Part shown: positions 1-9,700 of the stretch, in pieces
How positions within the stretch are numbered: position 1 is the stretch's first letter
How the letters are laid out: every line of letters starts with the position of its first letter
Assembly: GCF_030316765.1 (NCBI RefSeq)
Contig: NZ_JASZYT010000006.1
Coordinates: 372,001-436,000, forward strand
Source of the DNA: Variovorax saccharolyticus
Lineage (GTDB): Bacteria > Pseudomonadota > Gammaproteobacteria > Burkholderiales > Burkholderiaceae_C
Length of the DNA stretch: 64,000 nt
Direction: 5' to 3'
Made by a program: the position numbers and the translations under genes
Notes under the pieces: model-generated
Database searches by the model: none
What the model was told of the DNA's origin: nothing
Seen by the model: only the letters and a program-made list of their open reading frames with translations

Positions 1-309
1 CTCGTGGTGTTCGGCCTGCTGGTCAGCATCCCGATCATCGTCTGGGGCAGCCAGCTGGTGATCAAGCTGATGGACCGCTTCCCGATGATCATCACGCTGG
101 GCGGCATGCTGCTGGGCTGGATCGCCGGCACGATGGCGGTGTCCGACCCGGCGGTGGCCAATGCGGCTGCCTGGACCTGGGTGCCCAAGATTCCGCAGAG
201 CGACGTGGTGCGCTACGCGGCCGGCGTCATCGGTGCCCTGCTGGTGCTGGTGATCGGCAAGTGGGTGGCCTCGCGCCGTCCGAAGCCGAGCGAAGCGGTA
301 ACCGCCTGA
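1..309 (+). CDS. TerC family integral membrane protein, C-terminal part
   Basis: The reading frame is open from the first base, so the gene is cut by the window edge and only about 102 residues remain. They contain hydrophobic segments and the TerC signature around 'IKLMDRFPMIITLGG' followed by 'GWIAGTMAVSD', then a last membrane helix (LLVLVIGKWV) and a basic tail. TerC proteins are inner-membrane proteins linked to metal-ion (often manganese) export and tellurite resistance. The segment closely parallels the C-terminal third of the complete TerC protein at 22063-22743, so the window holds two paralogues. The true start lies outside. Confidence 0.85.
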   Translation, partial: LVVFGLLVSIPIIVWGSQLVIKLMDRFPMIITLGGMLLGWIAGTMAVSDPAVANAAAWTWVPKIPQSDVVRYAAGVIGALLVLVIGKWVASRRPKPSEAVTA

Positions 310-364
310 TTCCCCTGTTCCGTCGATGTCTCTGCTACTCCAACCGATCCAAGAAGGAGCCAAC

Positions 365-829
365 ATGGAAAAGGTCATTCTCTACGTAGACGACGCCGCC
401 TACGCGCGCGAGTTCCTCGCGCGGGCGCCAGCCGACGCAGGGAGCGCCGGCGTTCAACAGTGGGTGCTGGTGGCCTGCGCACCGCGCATGACCCACCGCA
501 TCAGCAAGTGGGTCAGCCACAGCGCACGCGAGAACTGGCGCGCCAAGTGGTTCTCCAAGGTGCAGGAGCAGTTGCTGCCGGTGCTGGAGCTGGGCGGGTC
601 GCAGGTGACGCCGGTGCTGGCCAAGGGCCCGCTGACGGAGCTGACGAAGCGCCTGAAGATGGAGCACGGAACCGCGCGGGTGGTCGATGCCCGCCGGCCG
701 AAGATCGGGGTCGACCTCGAGCCGGTGGCGCCCGACGTTCCGCCGGCCGGCCAGTCGGGATGGGCGCTGCCCGGCGCGGTGATCGGCATGGGCGCGCTGC
801 TGGTGCTGGCCAACGAGCTGTCCGAGTAG
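365..829 (+). CDS. Hypothetical protein with C-terminal membrane helix
   Basis: A 154-residue protein of unknown function. The ATG at 365 is chosen because an AAGGAG ribosome-binding site lies about 7 bases upstream; an upstream in-frame ATG at 326 has no such site. The N-terminal part (KVILYVDDAAYAREFL) resembles the first strand and helix of universal-stress-like folds, but no nucleotide-binding motif is clear. Residues about 130-150 (ALPGAVIGMGALLVLAN) form a single hydrophobic helix. It lies 56 bases after the terC gene and 18 bases before the next gene, so the three may be co-transcribed. Confidence 0.6.
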   Translation: MEKVILYVDDAAYAREFLARAPADAGSAGVQQWVLVACAPRMTHRISKWVSHSARENWRAKWFSKVQEQLLPVLELGGSQVTPVLAKGPLTELTKRLKMEHGTARVVDARRPKIGVDLEPVAPDVPPAGQSGWALPGAVIGMGALLVLANELSE

Positions 830-847
830 CCGGGGCGCACCCGCCGG

Positions 848-1204
848 ATGCGACTTCTGCTCAAGTGGCTGCTCAGCGCGCTCGCGCTGTTGGCGGTGGC
901 CTACCTCTACAGCGGCGTGCAGGTCACGAGCTACACCTCGGCGCTGCTGGCCGCGGCCGTCATCGGCCTGCTCAACATGTTCGTGCGGCCCGTGCTGGTG
1001 GTGCTGACCTTGCCGGTCACCATCGTCACGCTGGGCCTGTTCCTGTTCGTGATCAACGCCCTGCTCTTCTGGGCCGCCTCCGGGCTGCTGTCGGGCTTCC
1101 ATGTCGACAGCTTCTTTGCGGCGCTGCTCGGCTCGCTGATCTATTCACTGCTCGGCGTGCTGATCGAGTCCGCGCTCGGCGGGCTGTTCACCAAGCCGCG
1201 CTGA
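848..1204 (+). CDS. YvlD/phage holin family membrane protein
   Basis: A 118-residue, almost entirely hydrophobic protein with four predicted membrane helices. The pattern 'LLNMFVRPVLVVLTLPVTIVTLG' shortened here to its hallmarks (N-x-x-V-R-P-x-L, then L-P-x-T-x-x-T-L-G) is typical of the family called phage holin family or YvlD, small bacterial inner-membrane proteins of uncertain role. Despite the name there is no phage context here. The ATG follows the previous stop by 18 bases, suggesting one transcript with the two genes upstream. Length is normal for the family. Confidence 0.75.
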   Translation: MRLLLKWLLSALALLAVAYLYSGVQVTSYTSALLAAAVIGLLNMFVRPVLVVLTLPVTIVTLGLFLFVINALLFWAASGLLSGFHVDSFFAALLGSLIYSLLGVLIESALGGLFTKPR

Positions 1205-1225
1205 TCGCCGGCCTCCGCCCTCCCC

Positions 1226-2797
1226 CTATCTCTGCTGTTGCCTCGCCTCGGCGGCCTGCTCCCTGAGCAGCGCGTCGATGGCGCGGGCGCGGGTGTCGAC
1301 GATCGACGCCTCGTAGTGGTCGATCTGCACCGAGCCGGGCTTGCGGATCAGGTCCTGCGCCGCCTTGAAGCGGTCGCGCGCCGCCGCGAGGTCGAGCGTG
1401 GCGACGTTGGATTCGGCATCGGCGCGGATCGCGCTGACCGGCTCGTTGTTGGCACCGTACAGGTTGGCGAGCGTGCGCCAGGCGCTGGCGTCGCGCGGAT
1501 GGGTGGCGACCCAGTCGCGCAGCGGCGGGATCATCGGCGCCGGGTTGTGGGTGGCGACCGCGGCCTGCGCCGCCAGCATCATCTCGGGCCGCTCCCTGGC
1601 CTTCGGGTTGAGCAGCGCCGCAGCGGCCGGCGCCGCGCCCGCCGCGAGTTCGATTTCGGCCGACAGCAGCCGGGCAAGGCGCGCCGAGGGCGGATCGCCA
1701 GCGGTGCGCGCGACCAGTTGCTGGACCAGCCCGCGGGCCGCCTTGAAGTCGCGCAGTTCGCTGGCCGACAGCGCGGCAGCATAGAGCATGCCGGCCTGCT
1801 GCGGCGGCGAGCCGCGCGCGAATTCGCTGCCGGCGGGCGCATCGGCCCATTGGCGCAGCACGTCGACGCCGGGACGCGTGAGCACGCGAGCGCGGGCGGC
1901 GATCATCGCGTGGTCCATCACCAGCGGCAGCGCGGCCGAGGTCCCGGGCTTGAACTGGAACCGGCCCTGCATGTCGGCGATCCGCTCGCTGTTGAGCGGG
2001 TGGCTGCGCAGGTAGGGATAAGAGCCGTTGTCGTTGAGCCTGGAGGCGTACTGCAGCTTCTCGAACATCGCCGCCGCGCCCTGCGGCGCGTAGCCGGCCT
2101 GGGTCATGACGCCGAAGCCGACGCGGTCGGCCTCGCGCTCCATGTCGCGCGAGAAGCTCAGCTGGTTCTGCATGAACATCGCCTGGCTGCCCATGATCAT
2201 CGCCTGGCCGGCGTCGCCGCTGCGGCTCTTGGTGGCGGCGATCGCGCCCAGCACCAGCGCGGCCAGCATCAGTGGCATCTGCTGGCTCTGCTTGGTCATG
2301 ATGCGGGCGATGTGGCGCTGCGTGACATGGGACAGCTCATGGCCGAGCACGGTGGCCAGTTCGTCCCGGCTGCCGACCGCCGCCACCAGCCCCAGGTTGA
2401 GCCCGAGGTAGCCCCCGGGCAGTGCGAAGGCATTGATGTTGCGGTCGCGCCCCAGCAGGATGGTCCAGGCGAAGCGCTCGTCGAGTTCGGGCGTGAGTTC
2501 GCCGCGCACGCGCGCCGCCGCGAGCAGGCGCTGCCAGATGTCCTGGACATACTCGACCAGCACCGGATCGTCGATGTAGTCGGGGTCGCGGTACAGCTCG
2601 CGGGCGATCTGGTCGCCCAGGTGGCGCTCGGCGCTGGCGGTCATCTCGCCGCCGTCGCCCATGCCGGGCAGCTGGGCCTGAGCGCGCAGCGGCAGCGCGA
2701 TCTGCGCGGCGACCAGCAGCCCGGCGCACAGGCCGCGCAGCAGCCGCCCGGCGCGGTGCGGCGCGGGGGAAAGGGGTTGGGGGTCGATGGGCGTCAT
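1226..2797 (-). CDS. M48 family periplasmic metalloprotease with TPR-like tail (BepA type)
   Basis: About 523 residues. A signal peptide (LCAGLLVAAQIALPLRAQA) is followed by an M48 peptidase domain with the zinc motif HELSH in 'VLGHELSHVTQRH' and the downstream glutamate region 'READRVGF'. The C-terminal half is alanine-rich and helical with TPR-like spacing. This layout matches BepA/YfgC-type proteases that act on outer-membrane protein assembly in the periplasm. Starts at 2845 (GTG), 2809 (ATG) and 2797 (ATG) are all in frame; 2797 gives the most normal signal peptide, with an AGGA some 12 bases before it. It is transcribed divergently from moaC. Confidence 0.82.
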   Translation of the reverse strand: MTPIDPQPLSPAPHRAGRLLRGLCAGLLVAAQIALPLRAQAQLPGMGDGGEMTASAERHLGDQIARELYRDPDYIDDPVLVEYVQDIWQRLLAAARVRGELTPELDERFAWTILLGRDRNINAFALPGGYLGLNLGLVAAVGSRDELATVLGHELSHVTQRHIARIMTKQSQQMPLMLAALVLGAIAATKSRSGDAGQAMIMGSQAMFMQNQLSFSRDMEREADRVGFGVMTQAGYAPQGAAAMFEKLQYASRLNDNGSYPYLRSHPLNSERIADMQGRFQFKPGTSAALPLVMDHAMIAARARVLTRPGVDVLRQWADAPAGSEFARGSPPQQAGMLYAAALSASELRDFKAARGLVQQLVARTAGDPPSARLARLLSAEIELAAGAAPAAAALLNPKARERPEMMLAAQAAVATHNPAPMIPPLRDWVATHPRDASAWRTLANLYGANNEPVSAIRADAESNVATLDLAAARDRFKAAQDLIRKPGSVQIDHYEASIVDTRARAIDALLREQAAEARQQQR

Positions 2798-2863
2798 CAA
2801 GCGTGGCATTCCTGGTCCATGGCTCGGCCTCGTATGATGCTGCACTCCGCGGAACGTTCACAG

Positions 2864-3352
2864 ATGAGTTCACTCACCCATTTCGATGCCCAGGGCCAGG
2901 CGCACATGGTCGACGTGGCGGCCAAGCCGGCGACCCACCGGGTGGCCGTGGCGACCGGCCGCATCGAGATGCTGGCCTCGACCCTGGCGCTGATCGAATC
3001 CGGCACCGCCAAGAAGGGCGACGTGCTCGGCATCGCCCGCATCGCCGGCATCCAGGCGGCCAAGAAGACCAGCGACCTGATCCCGTTGTGCCACCCGCTG
3101 GCGCTGACCCGCGTGGCGGTGGCCTTCGCGCTGGCCGACGGCGGCACGCCGCAGGTGGCCTGCACCGCCACGGTCGAGACCGTCGGGCCGACCGGCGTCG
3201 AGATGGAGGCGCTGACCGCCGTCCAGGTGGCGCTGCTGACCATCTACGACATGTGCAAGGCGGTCGACCGGGGCATGCGCATCACCGACGTCCACGTGCT
3301 GGAGAAGCACGGCGGAAAGTCGGGCAGCTGGGTGGCGGGCACCGCACCCTGA
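2864..3352 (+). CDS. moaC: Cyclic pyranopterin monophosphate synthase MoaC
   Basis: 162 residues, the usual MoaC length. MoaC converts the MoaA product (3',8-cyclo-7,8-dihydroguanosine triphosphate) to cyclic pyranopterin monophosphate in molybdenum cofactor synthesis. Diagnostic stretches are 'LIPLCHPLALT', 'VETVGPTGVEMEALTA' and 'YDMCKAVDRGM', which hold the conserved active-site residues including the Lys of MCKA and the following Asp. The start MSSLTHFD is standard; a much longer frame runs upstream but is only antisense to the M48 gene. No other moa genes are adjacent. The stop abuts the stop of the next, convergent gene. Confidence 0.95.
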   Translation: MSSLTHFDAQGQAHMVDVAAKPATHRVAVATGRIEMLASTLALIESGTAKKGDVLGIARIAGIQAAKKTSDLIPLCHPLALTRVAVAFALADGGTPQVACTATVETVGPTGVEMEALTAVQVALLTIYDMCKAVDRGMRITDVHVLEKHGGKSGSWVAGTAP

Positions 3353-4261
3353 CTAGCCTGAACGCTTGAGCCTGCGCATGAAACGCCGCTCCCACAGCTT
3401 GTCGGCGAAGAACTGAAGGGTCTTGCGCACACGTTGACGACCGTTGCGGGCGTCGTAGGGTGACCGGATGTCCGCGCCCAACTGCCTCGCCCGAACGCTG
3501 AGCAGCGTCTCGGAAACCACGCAGCGCAGCTTCATGCGCATGTCCGCGAAGTTCTCGGCGCTCAGCGGGCTGGCCTTGTACCAGCCGCCGCGCCACTTGA
3601 ACTTGCGCTTGTTCTCTTCCATCTGCGTCGGATCGGCCACCATGAAGACCAGCCGCGTCTCGGCGTAGCCGGGGTCGACATGGTCGCGGAACAGCTTGCG
3701 GGCCGGCTCGAAGCTGTCGTGCACCAGCGAATCCAGGAACTCGTTCCCCGGGGACAGCGTGACCAGGCCCTTGCGCAGCGTGTTGTTCATCGCGAAGCCG
3801 TAGGTCACGATGTATTCGAGCTGCGGCCCCAGGGGAGTGTTGACCGAGCGCACATAGTCGTTGACCTCGCCCAGGATCCAGGGGCCCGCGTGCGTGCTGA
3901 GCCGCTCGATCTCCTGGCCGAATCGCGCCGCCCGCTGCGGGCTCCAGCCCTGGTGGCGGGCCACCGTGTCGTTCGTGAAGATCCAGACCTCGGGTTCCTC
4001 GCTGTGGGCCAGAACGGCCGCAACGCCTGCGTCCCAGCCGGAGAACTCGCGGTTCGAGTTGTCGCCCGGGATGACCCGTGCCGTCTCGAAGCCGAAGCCG
4101 GTGTAGGTCTCTTCGCCGTCCGTCCTGGCGTTGTCGACGATGACCAGGCCGACGCGGTCGCCGGGCCTCGCGAAGGCCTCGCGAAACCGGGCCAGCAGCT
4201 CGATCGAAGGCTCCCGGCGCGCGTTGCCGAACTCTAGGTGGACGAACGCGTAGTGGGTCAT
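3353..4261 (-). CDS. Glycosyltransferase-like protein, function unknown
   Basis: About 302 residues from the ATG at 4261 (MTHYAFVHLEFG). The N-terminal half reads like a GT-A nucleotide-sugar-binding fold: 'VGLVIVDNART', then 'VIPGDNSNREFSGWDAGVA' and 'VWIFTNDTVARH', recalling family 2-like glycosyltransferases and rhamnan-synthesis-type enzymes in which a strand ends in Asn-Asp. The C-terminal end is strongly basic (RRFMRRLKRSG). An in-frame start at 4468 would add 69 residues but crosses AT-rich DNA with promoter character. It is divergent from the pilin operon, so a role in pilus or surface glycosylation is possible but only inferred. Confidence 0.5.
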   Translation of the reverse strand: MTHYAFVHLEFGNARREPSIELLARFREAFARPGDRVGLVIVDNARTDGEETYTGFGFETARVIPGDNSNREFSGWDAGVAAVLAHSEEPEVWIFTNDTVARHQGWSPQRAARFGQEIERLSTHAGPWILGEVNDYVRSVNTPLGPQLEYIVTYGFAMNNTLRKGLVTLSPGNEFLDSLVHDSFEPARKLFRDHVDPGYAETRLVFMVADPTQMEENKRKFKWRGGWYKASPLSAENFADMRMKLRCVVSETLLSVRARQLGADIRSPYDARNGRQRVRKTLQFFADKLWERRFMRRLKRSG

Positions 4262-4356
4262 GTGCACAAAGGCGAAAGGGTCGGTTGCAGCGCAGCAATT
4301 ACAGCATAACCGTGTTAAATGAGTCGTTTTGTAATACGCGAAAGCAGCCATCGCCT

Positions 4357-4371
4357 GGCTCGGGAAATGCG
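4357..4371 (+). promoter_or_regulatory. Candidate sigma-54 promoter of the minor pilin operon
   Basis: Within the AT-rich gap before pilV there is TGGCTCGGGAAATGCG (from 4356), in which GG and GC are separated by exactly 10 bases, as sigma-54 promoters require. The match outside the GG/GC core is only moderate and the site lies about 120 bases before the pilV start, so this is a weak call. Confidence 0.3.
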
Positions 4372-4490
4372 ACTTAGTTGTCAACTGCAAAAAACTTTCA
4401 CGCCCAGCGGTCGCATTCGGAGGACGGACGGAAGGCGTATGCGCAGTCAGCCCGTTTAGCATTTGCATACATTTAGAAACGAGTAGAACG

Positions 4491-5105
4491 TTGAGCAGAA
4501 TGCCTCGCCATCCTCATCGCATAGCGAACGCCGACCAACAGGGCGGGTTTACCCTTATCGAAGTGCTGGTCGCTATCGTGGTGCTCTCGTTCGGCCTCTT
4601 GGGCATGGTGGGTCTGCAGGCAGCCTCGTTGCAGGCGAACAGGGACGCGCGCCTCCAGTCGTCGGCGACCGTGCTGGCGCGGGAGCTGGCTGAAATGATG
4701 AGGGGCAACAAGAACCAGGCGATGCTCGCGACCGCCAATCCCTATCTCGGGCAATTCACCAGTCCGCTGGCGCCCGAGACTCCCTCGTATTGCATGAAGG
4801 TCGGGTCCAGTTGCGCCACGCCGGCAGACGTTGCGACCGCCCAACTGACCGAATGGCTGGCGCGGGTTGATGCTGAACTGCCTGGTGCACAGGTGACCGT
4901 CTGCAACGACGCCACCCCGTTCAAGGCTTCCGACCACCTCCCCCAGTGGACCTGTACCGATGTCGCCACCGACCCTGTCGTGGTCAAGATCGGATGGACG
5001 CGCGCGGGGACCAAGACGGGAGAGAACGTGGACGGCAAGGTGAAGATGGACAGGGCAACCAGGCCTTCCGTGGTGCTGTCGGTCACCGCAGGGAGCGACC
5101 AATGA
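4491..5105 (+). CDS. pilV: Type IV pilus minor pilin PilV
   Basis: 204 residues. The leader ends at Gly19, and the prepilin peptidase site G-FTLIEV is followed by a hydrophobic helix (LVAIVVLSFGLLGMVGLQA), with the mature Phe1 and Glu5 present. The motif FGLLGMVGLQ is characteristic of PilV. The globular part contains paired cysteines (SYCMKVGSSCA, VTVCNDA, WTCTD) that may form disulfides. PilV is a minor pilin of the priming complex that starts pilus assembly together with PilW, PilX, PilE, FimT and PilY1. It is the first gene of the operon and its stop overlaps the pilW start (ATGA). Confidence 0.9.
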   Translation: MSRMPRHPHRIANADQQGGFTLIEVLVAIVVLSFGLLGMVGLQAASLQANRDARLQSSATVLARELAEMMRGNKNQAMLATANPYLGQFTSPLAPETPSYCMKVGSSCATPADVATAQLTEWLARVDAELPGAQVTVCNDATPFKASDHLPQWTCTDVATDPVVVKIGWTRAGTKTGENVDGKVKMDRATRPSVVLSVTAGSDQ

Positions 5106-6166
5106 CTTACCGTTGGCAACCCAGGCGTGGACGCCTCGATACGATTCAACGGCTTCGAGCCGCCCGTTCGCGCGGCCTGACGTTGATCGAATTGCTGGTC
5201 GCCATGCTGTTGGGGCTGATCGTCGTCATGGCCACCGTGGCGGCGCTCACGGTGGCGCGGCGCGGCTTCACGACGGTCGACGCGGCATCGCAACTGCGCG
5301 ACAGCGGCCGCTTCGCCAGCGACCTGATCCAGCGAATCGGGGTCCAGGCCGGCTACCTGGACGTGGCTTTCGCGGCCGTGCAGCGCAAGACTGCGGGCAA
5401 CCCGGCGCCGAACGTCAGTGGCTTCAACAATGCCACGGTGGATGCCGCGGATCCTTTGGGTTCCTCGATCGCGCGCAGCACTTCCGTGGTGGGTTATGGA
5501 AGCGACATCCTGATCCTGCGCTATCAGGCCAGCCAGCTGCATACCTTCTCGGACGACGCCACCCTGAAGTCCGTTTCGGATCAGACCATGATCGATTGCG
5601 CCGGGAACCCGGTGGCGACCGTGGCAGACCTCGACAGCGCCGACGCCCGCGACCAAAAGATGGCCAGCATCTTTCATGTGGACCTCAAGCAAGGCGAACC
5701 CACGCTGATGTGCACCTACCCCGATCCGGCCGTGCCGGGCAGCTTCAAGACCGCGTCGCTGGTGCAGGGCGTCGAACAGTTTCAGGTGCTGTACGGCGTC
5801 GATGGCGTCACGCCGGGCACGGCCCCGGCGAGCGGAGCGCCCCATCCGGACCTGCCGACGGCCTACCTGAGGGCAGACCAGATGGTGGTGTCGGGAGATG
5901 CGGCCGGCACCAACGCCAACTGGCGTCGCGTGCGCAGCGTACGCATCGGCATGGTGCTTCGCAGTGCACCTGGTGCCACCCAGATCAACGAGGCAACCGA
6001 CCTCTATCCCTTTGGCGTCGCCAAGGACGCCGCCACCTCCGGCAATGTGGGCGGAGTCTTCAAGTCGACCGATGACAAAGGCAGCACCTTCACGACCCCC
6101 GTCGACAACCGGTTGCGGCAGGTCGTGACCTTAACCATCCATTTCCGCAATGACCAGAGCCTTTGA
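5102..6166 (+). CDS. pilW: Type IV pilus minor pilin PilW
   Basis: 354 residues from the ATG that overlaps the pilV stop. Prepilin cleavage is expected after Gly25 (SRG-LTLIELLVAMLLG), leaving Leu1 and Glu5. The segment LTLIELLVAMLLGLIVV followed by 'RRGFTTVDAASQLRDSGRFASDLI' is typical of PilW. The long C-terminal domain carries the family pattern 'VQGVEQFQVLYGVD' and 'VRSVRIGMVLRS'. PilW is part of the tip-located minor pilin complex in the inner membrane and fibre. It overlaps pilX by 17 bases, so translation of the two is probably coupled. Confidence 0.9.
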   Translation: MTYRWQPRRGRLDTIQRLRAARSRGLTLIELLVAMLLGLIVVMATVAALTVARRGFTTVDAASQLRDSGRFASDLIQRIGVQAGYLDVAFAAVQRKTAGNPAPNVSGFNNATVDAADPLGSSIARSTSVVGYGSDILILRYQASQLHTFSDDATLKSVSDQTMIDCAGNPVATVADLDSADARDQKMASIFHVDLKQGEPTLMCTYPDPAVPGSFKTASLVQGVEQFQVLYGVDGVTPGTAPASGAPHPDLPTAYLRADQMVVSGDAAGTNANWRRVRSVRIGMVLRSAPGATQINEATDLYPFGVAKDAATSGNVGGVFKSTDDKGSTFTTPVDNRLRQVVTLTIHFRNDQSL

Positions 6167-6770
6167 CATTCGGCCCGCCCGCCCCGCGGCGCGCGTTCCG
6201 GCGGCCGCCCGGCGCGAGACCGGTGCTTCCCTGATCGTCGTCCTGCTGATTCTTGTCGTCGTCTCGATCCTGGGCGTCGGCGGTGCCCAGATCGCATCGA
6301 TGGCGGAGCGCGGCGCACGCAATGACCGCGACATGCAGATCGCGTGGCAGGCGTCGGAGGCCGGCTTGATGGACGCCGAATTCGACATCGGCCCGGGTAC
6401 CTCGAGCCGCCGGGCGGTGTTCGGCTCCGGCAAGAACGTCACGGCCTTCGTCCCGAATTGCGGCAGCGATGCGTCGAGCAAGAACAAAGGCCTCTGCACG
6501 CTGGCCGACACGGGCAAACCGGCCTGGCTGACGGTCGATTTCGTGACCGGGACGAACGTCGCTCAGTACGGCGACTACACGGGGCGCTCGTTTGCGTCCG
6601 GCAACAGTGGTCCGCAGCCCTTTCACAAACCGCGCTACATCATCGAGCCGATTCGCGACCCCGGCAATCGCGACCTCTCCGACACCAGCTACATCTATCG
6701 CGTGACTTCCATGGGCTTCGGACCCCGCGAAGACATTCAAGCCGTCAGCCAGACCATCTATCGGAACTGA
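6150..6770 (+). CDS. pilX: Type IV pilus assembly protein PilX
   Basis: 206 residues. The leader ends in ETG, and cleavage at Gly25 would expose ASLIVVLLILVVVSILGVGGAQ. The glutamate usual at mature position 5 is replaced by Val, which is common in the PilX group and mirrors the GspK-type tip pseudopilins. The signature 'NDRDMQIAWQASEAGLMDAE' after the helix matches PilX. The protein is thought to sit at the pilus tip with PilY1. It starts inside the end of pilW and is followed 15 bases later by pilY1. Confidence 0.88.
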   Translation: MTRAFDIRPARPAARVPAAARRETGASLIVVLLILVVVSILGVGGAQIASMAERGARNDRDMQIAWQASEAGLMDAEFDIGPGTSSRRAVFGSGKNVTAFVPNCGSDASSKNKGLCTLADTGKPAWLTVDFVTGTNVAQYGDYTGRSFASGNSGPQPFHKPRYIIEPIRDPGNRDLSDTSYIYRVTSMGFGPREDIQAVSQTIYRN

Positions 6771-6785
6771 ATCGTGAGAAGTGCA

Positions 6786-9700
6786 ATGAACAACAAACAA
6801 GCTCGCACTTCCGGTTCCGGATGGTCGGTCGGGCACATGCTGGAGACCGCCACCCATCCCCGGCTGTGGTCGGGCCGCCAGCGGGTGTTCGCGATGGTCG
6901 CGCTGCCGCTGGTCTCGCTCGCCGTGGCCATGAGCGCCATGAGCGATGGAGCGCCGAAGGCCTTCCAGTCCATCGCGCTGTCCAGCGATCCGCTCTATGC
7001 CGCCACCTCCGGCGACAAGCCGGCTCTTGCCCTGGCCCTCTCCGTCGAATTCCCGACCGTGGGTGCCCAGTACGTACGCGGGCCGCAGGACTCGACCGAC
7101 GACACCTACAGCAACGCCAACGAATACTTGGGCTACTACGATGCCGAGGCTTGCTACACCTACGTCAACGCACCGACCGAAACACCTGCCACCGGACTGA
7201 CCGCAGCGGACTACAAGCGCTTCAATCGCAGCGGCGCCGCGGTCAACCGGAAATGCGCTGACGCCTTCAGCGGCAACTTCCTCAACTGGGCGAGCAGTTC
7301 CGCCATCGACATGCTGCGGCTTGCGCTCTCGGGCGGCGACCGCTACATCGACACCACGAACCTCACCATCCTGCAGCGCGCCGTCATCCCCAATGGCGAT
7401 CCGACCTGCATGTGGAACAGCACCAACTTCCCGGCCAAGCAGCTGCAGCGTGCCGGCGGGACCAGCGGTTCGGCCTTCTGGGGCGCGGTGCCGCAGGCGA
7501 TGGCCACGGCCGCAGGTGCCAACGACATCTGGGTCGGGAACGCCTTGAACCGCATCTATTTCGGGACCGCACGCGGCGGCAGTTGCGGTGACAAGAGCAG
7601 CTACAGGCTGGGGGTCGCCACGACGGGGACCGGCATCGGTCCGGTCAATGCCTCGAGCACCAAGCCGGCAGACGCGAGCAATGATTGCGCGGGGGAGAAC
7701 GGCACCTGCAGCTTCACCGGCATCAAGCAGGTCTGGTATGGGGCTGGCTCGAACTGGAAATACGCGATGGCCAGCGGCGGCGTCCAGTGCACCAATGCCA
7801 TCTTCGGCGACCCGATCGTCGGCACCGCCAAGCGCTGCTATACGCGCGACTTCAACGATGGCTCATGGACACCGACCGGAAGCTCTGCGGGCCTGAACTC
7901 GGACGGATTCTTCTATTCCCGCGTGGAGGTCTGTCAGCGCACGACTGATGGCGAACTGATCGACGATCGCGACTACAAGCTGTGCACCAAGTACCCGAGC
8001 GGCAACTTCAAGCCGGGCGGCGTGGTGCAGAAGTACAGCGACCAACTGCGGCTGGCGGCCTTCGGCTACGCGATGGAGCAGACAGCGAGCTACGACAACG
8101 GCCGCTACGGCGGTGTGCTGCGCGCCCCCATGAAGTACGTGGGCACGAAGACCTTCGACATCAACGGTCAGGAGAACACGCCAACGGGCGGTAACCCGAA
8201 GGCTGAATGGAATGCCACCACGGGGGTCTATTTCGCCAACCCGGAGGGCGACACGACACAAGCGACACCGATCTCCGGCGTGATCAACTATCTCAACAAG
8301 TTCGGCCGCACCGGGCCGGTTCCGGGGCGCTACAAGAAGTACGACCCGGTCAGCGAGCTCTACTACGAAACATTGCGCTACCTGCAAGGCCTGCAGCCGA
8401 GTACCGATGCGATCAGCGGCCTGACGACCGACATGTACGACGGCTTCCCGATCTACACCACGTGGACCGATCCCTACGGCGACGGAAGATCTGCCACCGG
8501 CAAGTACGGTTGCCTGAAGAGCAACATCGTCGTGATCGGTGACATCAACACGCACGATGGCAGTCGCTTTCCCAGAGCGAGCGTCAGCACGAACATTCCC
8601 GATCTCGGCTACTGGACGTCCGTCGTGGGGGACTTCGAGCGAGGCACGGTGAGGAACTACACAGACGGGCAGGGCGCCACGCGCCAGACCGGCAATCCCA
8701 ACACCGCCAATGGCAACCCCAGGAGCGATGCCATCATCGGCTATTCCTACTGGGCCCATACGCAGGACATCCGTGGCGCAGGCTGGACCGACCAGCCCAC
8801 CAAGCAACGCCCCGGCCTGCGCGTGAAGACCTTCGTCTTCGACGTCAACGAGTATGGCGAGCAGAGCGTCGAGGCGACTCGGCGCAATCGCAACCAGTTC
8901 TTCACCGCGGCCAAGTACGGCGGCTTCGAAGCCGACCCCTCGAACAAAGAACAGGCCCCATTCAACACCTTCGGCAACCCCTTCAAGCGCCAGGATGAGA
9001 CCGTCGACAACAACGTCTGGCAGGACTCGACTCGCCCCGGCGAGGCCAGCGCGTACTACATGCAAAGCAATGCGCGGGGCGTGCTGAATGCGTTCGAGAA
9101 CATCTTCGGCCGCGCCTCCAGCAGTGCCCGCAGCATCGCCGGCGGCGCCATCCAGTCCAAGGCGCTGACGCGCGAGGGCACCACGATCTACCAGGGCGCG
9201 TTCGACACCTTCGACTGGAGCGGCGACCTGTTCGCCATTCCGATCTCGGTTGACGATGGCAACAACGTTTCCATCGGTTCCACGCCGACCTGGACGGCAG
9301 CGTCCAGACTCTCGGCGCTGCCGGACCCGGCCGCGACGCGGAACATCGTGGTTGGCAACGGGTCTGGAGCGGCCACCGTCGCGTCCAACTTCGTATGGAC
9401 CAACGGCATCTCGAGCGCCTTGCAGACGGCGCTGAACAAGCCCTCTCCGACTGCGGCCGAGGATGGTTTCGGCCAGGCTCGCCTCAACTATCTCCGGGGC
9501 GCGCGCGACGACGACGGCGGCAAGTTCCGCAACCGGAGGGGAAAGCTGCTGGGCGACATCGTCAACTCGAGCGTGGTCTACTCCGGCCCTCCTTCCTCGG
9601 TGATCAGCTCTACAACCTACGCCGGATTCCAGAAGGACTATCTCGCCCGCACGCCGGCCGTGTTCGTCGGCGCGAACGACGGCATGCTGCACGCGTTCAA

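Noticed and set aside
848..1204. A phage holin, hinting at a prophage.
   Set aside because: The family name is historical; the neighbours are ordinary chromosomal genes and no phage gene is present.
1238..2863. A long N-terminal extension of moaC.
   Set aside because: The extension is the antisense of the M48 protease gene, and MoaC has its full normal length from 2864.
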